DNA of 10,544 nt from an uncultured Corynebacterium sp. (GTDB taxonomy: Bacteria; Actinomycetota; Actinomycetes; Mycobacteriales; Mycobacteriaceae), in the NCBI GenBank assembly GCA_945631445.1, contig CALZCR010000023.1, positions 1-10,544 of the forward strand, read 5' to 3'. The translations under genes were made by a program, and so were the position numbers. Positions 8,773 to 10,544 of this stretch are shown in pieces; position 1 is the first letter of the stretch; every line of letters begins with the position of its first letter. The notes beneath the pieces were generated by a model that did not search any database, was not told the origin of the DNA, and saw only the letters and a list, made by a program, of their open reading frames with translations.

Positions 8773-9129
8773 TTAGGCGAGCGCCTCGATGATCTGGTCG
8801 AGGTCCTTGTCGGTCTCCTCGGATTCGAGCAGTTCGGCGGCGGCTTCACTCAACTCTTCGTTGCCGGAACCGATCAGTTCGCGGATGTAGGGGTAGTCCG
8901 ACGCGACCTGCCCGGCGGTGAACGGCGCCCCCGCCCAGATGGCGGCGATGGTGGCCGCGGCGAGCCCGTTGCGGCGCTCGTCCTCGGAGATGTTGTCCGC
9001 CTGGCGCAGGGCCAGCAGGCAGGCGTCCTGGATCGCTTCGACGATCTCGTCGTCCTCGAGTTCCACCAGCTCCTCGAGAAACTCCTCGTTGACTTCCTCA
9101 GTGAAAATTTCCTGGTCCCAAGCACTCAT
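8773..9129 (-). CDS. Small acidic DUF4259-like protein
   Basis: This 118-residue protein has no assigned function. It starts MSAWDQEIFTEEVNEEFLEEL, resembling the start of the DUF4259 family (an Ala-Trp motif, then an acidic helix). The middle has NGLAAATIAAIWAG, which fits a buried Ala-rich helix of that family. It is strongly acidic, with runs such as EELVELEDDE near 19-28 and a Glu/Asp-rich C-terminus (about 96-118). No signal peptide or membrane segment is visible, so it is probably cytoplasmic and helical. The frame extends 16 codons upstream, but the ATG at 9129 has an excellent AAGGAG about 6-7 nt before it. It is divergent from the gene at 9249, and sahH follows on the same strand after about 106 nt. 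The family assignment is from memory of the pattern. Confidence 0.75.
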   Translation of the reverse strand: MSAWDQEIFTEEVNEEFLEELVELEDDEIVEAIQDACLLALRQADNISEDERRNGLAAATIAAIWAGAPFTAGQVASDYPYIRELIGSGNEELSEAAAELLESEETDKDLDQIIEALA

Positions 9130-9161
9130 CGTGTTCTCCTTACCTGAACAGGTTGTGACGA

Positions 9162-9194
9162 CCGGTGCATTAAGCACCGGACTATGGTTAAATT
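9162..9194. promoter_or_regulatory. Divergent promoter region with a 19-nt perfect inverted repeat
   Basis: The 119-nt gap between the divergent genes (9130-9248) holds CCGGTGC (9162-9168), loop ATTAA and GCACCGG (9174-9180), a perfect 7-bp inverted repeat. On the plus strand TAAATT (9189-9194) fits a -10 for the 9249 gene, placing the repeat over the -35 region. On the minus strand CATAGT (complement of 9181-9186) is a weaker -10 for the 8773-9129 gene, which would put the repeat at its transcript start. It could be an operator acting on both genes or an RNA hairpin. A smaller repeat, ACCTG-AA-CAGGT, lies at 9142-9153. Confidence 0.4.
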
Positions 9195-9248
9195 CTGATA
9201 ACTTTGTTACCGAGATGTGACCGCATCGTGTTCGCCAGGAAGCAGTGG

Positions 9249-9971
9249 ATGGGTAAGTCAGAAAAACGCAACGTGACGGTCTTCGTCGTCACCGGAGTCC
9301 TGCTCGCGGGTGGCGTCGGGCTCGGTGTGTGGCAAGTGAGCAGCCCCGCTGCTCCCACCACCACCGATATTGCCACGACATCCACACTCTCCACCACACG
9401 GGCCGGTGACAGCTCTTCCACCGGCGGAAATGCCGGCCGCTCCCCCGAAATCCTCCCCGAGGACACCGTCGTCGAAGAAGCGGCGCAAAACGTGCGCGAC
9501 GACCCGTTCCTCGCCCCCAACGCCGTGCTGCCCTCCGGCCCAGAGCACTCGGCGCCGACCACGACCTACCGGCCAGACAACGTCGTGCCCCTCTCGCCCA
9601 CCTACGGCGACGAACCCGCCGTCCCCGCCGACGTCGAGACCTTCCGCAGCGCACCGAGCGCAGCACCGGCGCCGGTGGAACCGGCCCCCACCTACGCTCC
9701 GCTGGAGCCGGAAACCGTCCCCGCCAGCCCTGCGCAGCCCACCGGCCCGGACGCCGGCGCCGAGACCGTCCCAGAAGCAGAGCCGACGCCGGAAACCGAG
9801 GGCGCCGCACCGGAACCGACCCCGCAACCGAGTCCGCAACCGAGCACACCGTCCGTGCCCCCGCAGGACGAGCCGGAGCCCACGACCCCCACCGAAGACG
9901 CAGTCGACGAGCAGGACGACGCGGCGCAACCGACCCCGTGGGAGCGGGCGCTGTCCTGGTTCAGCGACTGA
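9249..9971 (+). CDS. Membrane-anchored Pro/Thr/Glu-rich protein of unknown function
   Basis: I do not recognise this 240-residue protein. A short basic N-terminus (MGKSEKRN) is followed by one hydrophobic segment at about 9-29 (VTVFVVTGVLLAGGVGLGVW). It could be a membrane anchor or an uncleaved signal; there is no lipobox Cys. The rest is low complexity: Thr/Ser-rich at about 36-60, a more ordinary stretch at 66-130 (DTVVEEAAQNVRDDPFLAPN), then Pro/Glu/Thr-rich from about 140, including a PQPS doublet at 192-199. It ends in a short aromatic helix, PWERALSWFSD. By the positive-inside rule the tail would lie outside the membrane, in the cell wall. The ATG at 9249 is chosen because AGGAAG lies about 8 nt before it; frames further upstream use weaker starts. 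It is divergent from the DUF4259-like gene and converges on manA, 11 nt apart. Confidence 0.8.
   Translation: MGKSEKRNVTVFVVTGVLLAGGVGLGVWQVSSPAAPTTTDIATTSTLSTTRAGDSSSTGGNAGRSPEILPEDTVVEEAAQNVRDDPFLAPNAVLPSGPEHSAPTTTYRPDNVVPLSPTYGDEPAVPADVETFRSAPSAAPAPVEPAPTYAPLEPETVPASPAQPTGPDAGAETVPEAEPTPETEGAAPEPTPQPSPQPSTPSVPPQDEPEPTTPTEDAVDEQDDAAQPTPWERALSWFSD
9822..9845 (+). repeat. Tandem 12-bp repeat in the Pro-rich gene
   Basis: Two copies of CCGCAACCGAG(T/C) sit head to tail, 11 of 12 bases identical and in frame, encoding Pro-Gln-Pro-Ser twice. A unit whose length is a multiple of three can expand or contract without a frameshift, so the tail length may vary between strains. Confidence 0.7.
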
Positions 9972-9986
9972 GCCCTGCGGTCTCAG
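9968..9986. terminator. Weak hairpin spanning the convergent stops
   Basis: CTGAG (9968-9972) and CTCAG (9982-9986) can pair around a 9-nt loop, covering the stop codons of both the 9249 gene and manA. The stem is only 5 bp and neither side has a T tract. It is the only structure I see in the 11-nt gap, so the two transcripts probably overlap at their ends. Confidence 0.2.
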
Positions 9987-10544
9987 GCGCGGGCGATGAA
10001 CAGTTCCGCCCCCTCGGAGGAGAGAAACTCCACGGCCGGATCATTCGCCGGCACCCAGACCGCCTGCCCCGGGGACAACTCCACGTCCCCGCACCGCACG
10101 ACGCCGGCGGTGCACAGCGCGATCGCGGGCCCGTCGTGCTCGAAGACCACCCCGTCGGCGCCCACCTCATGGCGGGCGAGGGTGAACTCCTCGATCGGCA
10201 ACGGAAACTCCCCGTCGGATTCCGGCGCGCGGGGATCGGCCAAGGACTCGAAGTCCAACACCCGCACCAGCTCCGGCACATCGACGTACTTGGAGGTCAG
10301 GCCGCCGCGGAGCACGTTGTCCGAGTTCGCCATGACCTCCACGCCCATGCCGTAGAGATAGGCGTGCAATTGCCCCGCATCCAGATGCACGGCCTCCCCG
10401 GGGGCGAGCTTGACGCAGTTGAGCAGCAGCGCGCTGAGCACGCCGATGTCGCCGGGGTGCTGCTCCTCCAGCAGGACGACGCAACTGAGCGCCTCGCCGA
10501 TCCAGTCCTTCCGGTCCATGTGCGCCCGGGCGCGGGCGACGACG
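9983..10544 (-). CDS. manA: Mannose-6-phosphate isomerase, type I, 5' partial
   Basis: ManA interconverts mannose 6-phosphate and fructose 6-phosphate in the cytoplasm. In corynebacteria this feeds GDP-mannose for cell-envelope mannolipids and glycans, and lets mannose be used as a carbon source. About 186 C-terminal residues are present of an expected 390-400, and the frame is open through the right edge. Counting from the Met at 10519, AVHLDAGQLHAYLYG (43-57) carries the last zinc ligand, His52. MANSDNVLRGGLTSKYVDVPEL (63-84) includes the active-site Arg71; Ser-Lys-Tyr replaces the usual Pro-Lys-His or Pro-Lys-Tyr. The C-terminal cupin domain runs to the end (GDVELSPGQAVWVPAND). The upstream zinc ligands lie beyond the window, so intactness cannot be judged. 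It converges on the 9249 gene. Confidence 0.95.
   Translation of the reverse strand, partial: VVARARAHMDRKDWIGEALSCVVLLEEQHPGDIGVLSALLLNCVKLAPGEAVHLDAGQLHAYLYGMGVEVMANSDNVLRGGLTSKYVDVPELVRVLDFESLADPRAPESDGEFPLPIEEFTLARHEVGADGVVFEHDGPAIALCTAGVVRCGDVELSPGQAVWVPANDPAVEFLSSEGAELFIARA

Overview
The window looks like chromosomal core DNA of a high-GC actinomycete, most likely a Corynebacterium or close relative. The sequence is GC-rich, the MtrA, MtrB and LpqB proteins are of the Mycobacteriales type, and the gene order sahH-tmk-mtrA-mtrB-lpqB-comF-hpf is the one I know from Mycobacterium tuberculosis and C. glutamicum. No database search was run, so the species is not settled.

Layout. Positions 1-1045 (+) hold the C-terminal catalytic part of a PTS enzyme I (PtsI), open at the left edge. 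It converges on hpf (1106-1783, -), a long-form ribosome hibernation factor, with a good intrinsic terminator for hpf between them. A 162-nt gap (1784-1945) with several inverted repeats and a candidate hpf promoter separates hpf from a tightly packed minus-strand run. That run, in order of transcription, is sahH (8666-7227), tmk (7227-6631), mtrA (6601-5909), mtrB (5864-4260), lpqB (4263-2560) and comF (2548-1946). Upstream of sahH is a small acidic DUF4259-like gene (8773-9129, -). It is divergent from an unrecognised membrane-anchored Pro/Thr/Glu-rich protein (9249-9971, +). The right edge cuts through manA (9983 to beyond 10544, -).

How the genes relate. MtrA (response regulator), MtrB (sensor kinase) and LpqB (lipoprotein partner) form the envelope and cell-division signalling system of these bacteria. 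SahH removes S-adenosylhomocysteine, Tmk makes dTDP, and ComF is a phosphoribosyltransferase-fold protein. One-nt and 4-nt gene overlaps suggest translational coupling across the run. A candidate internal promoter at the 3' end of tmk may let mtrA be expressed separately. ManA and PtsI belong to sugar metabolism and uptake.

I see no mobile element, CRISPR array, tRNA, rRNA or obviously new multi-gene system. The main points for a second look are the abrupt left boundary of the PtsI fragment and its unusual position next to hpf, the lineage-specific Pro-rich surface protein with a 19-nt inverted repeat in its promoter region, and a perfect 12-bp palindrome over the candidate hpf promoter.
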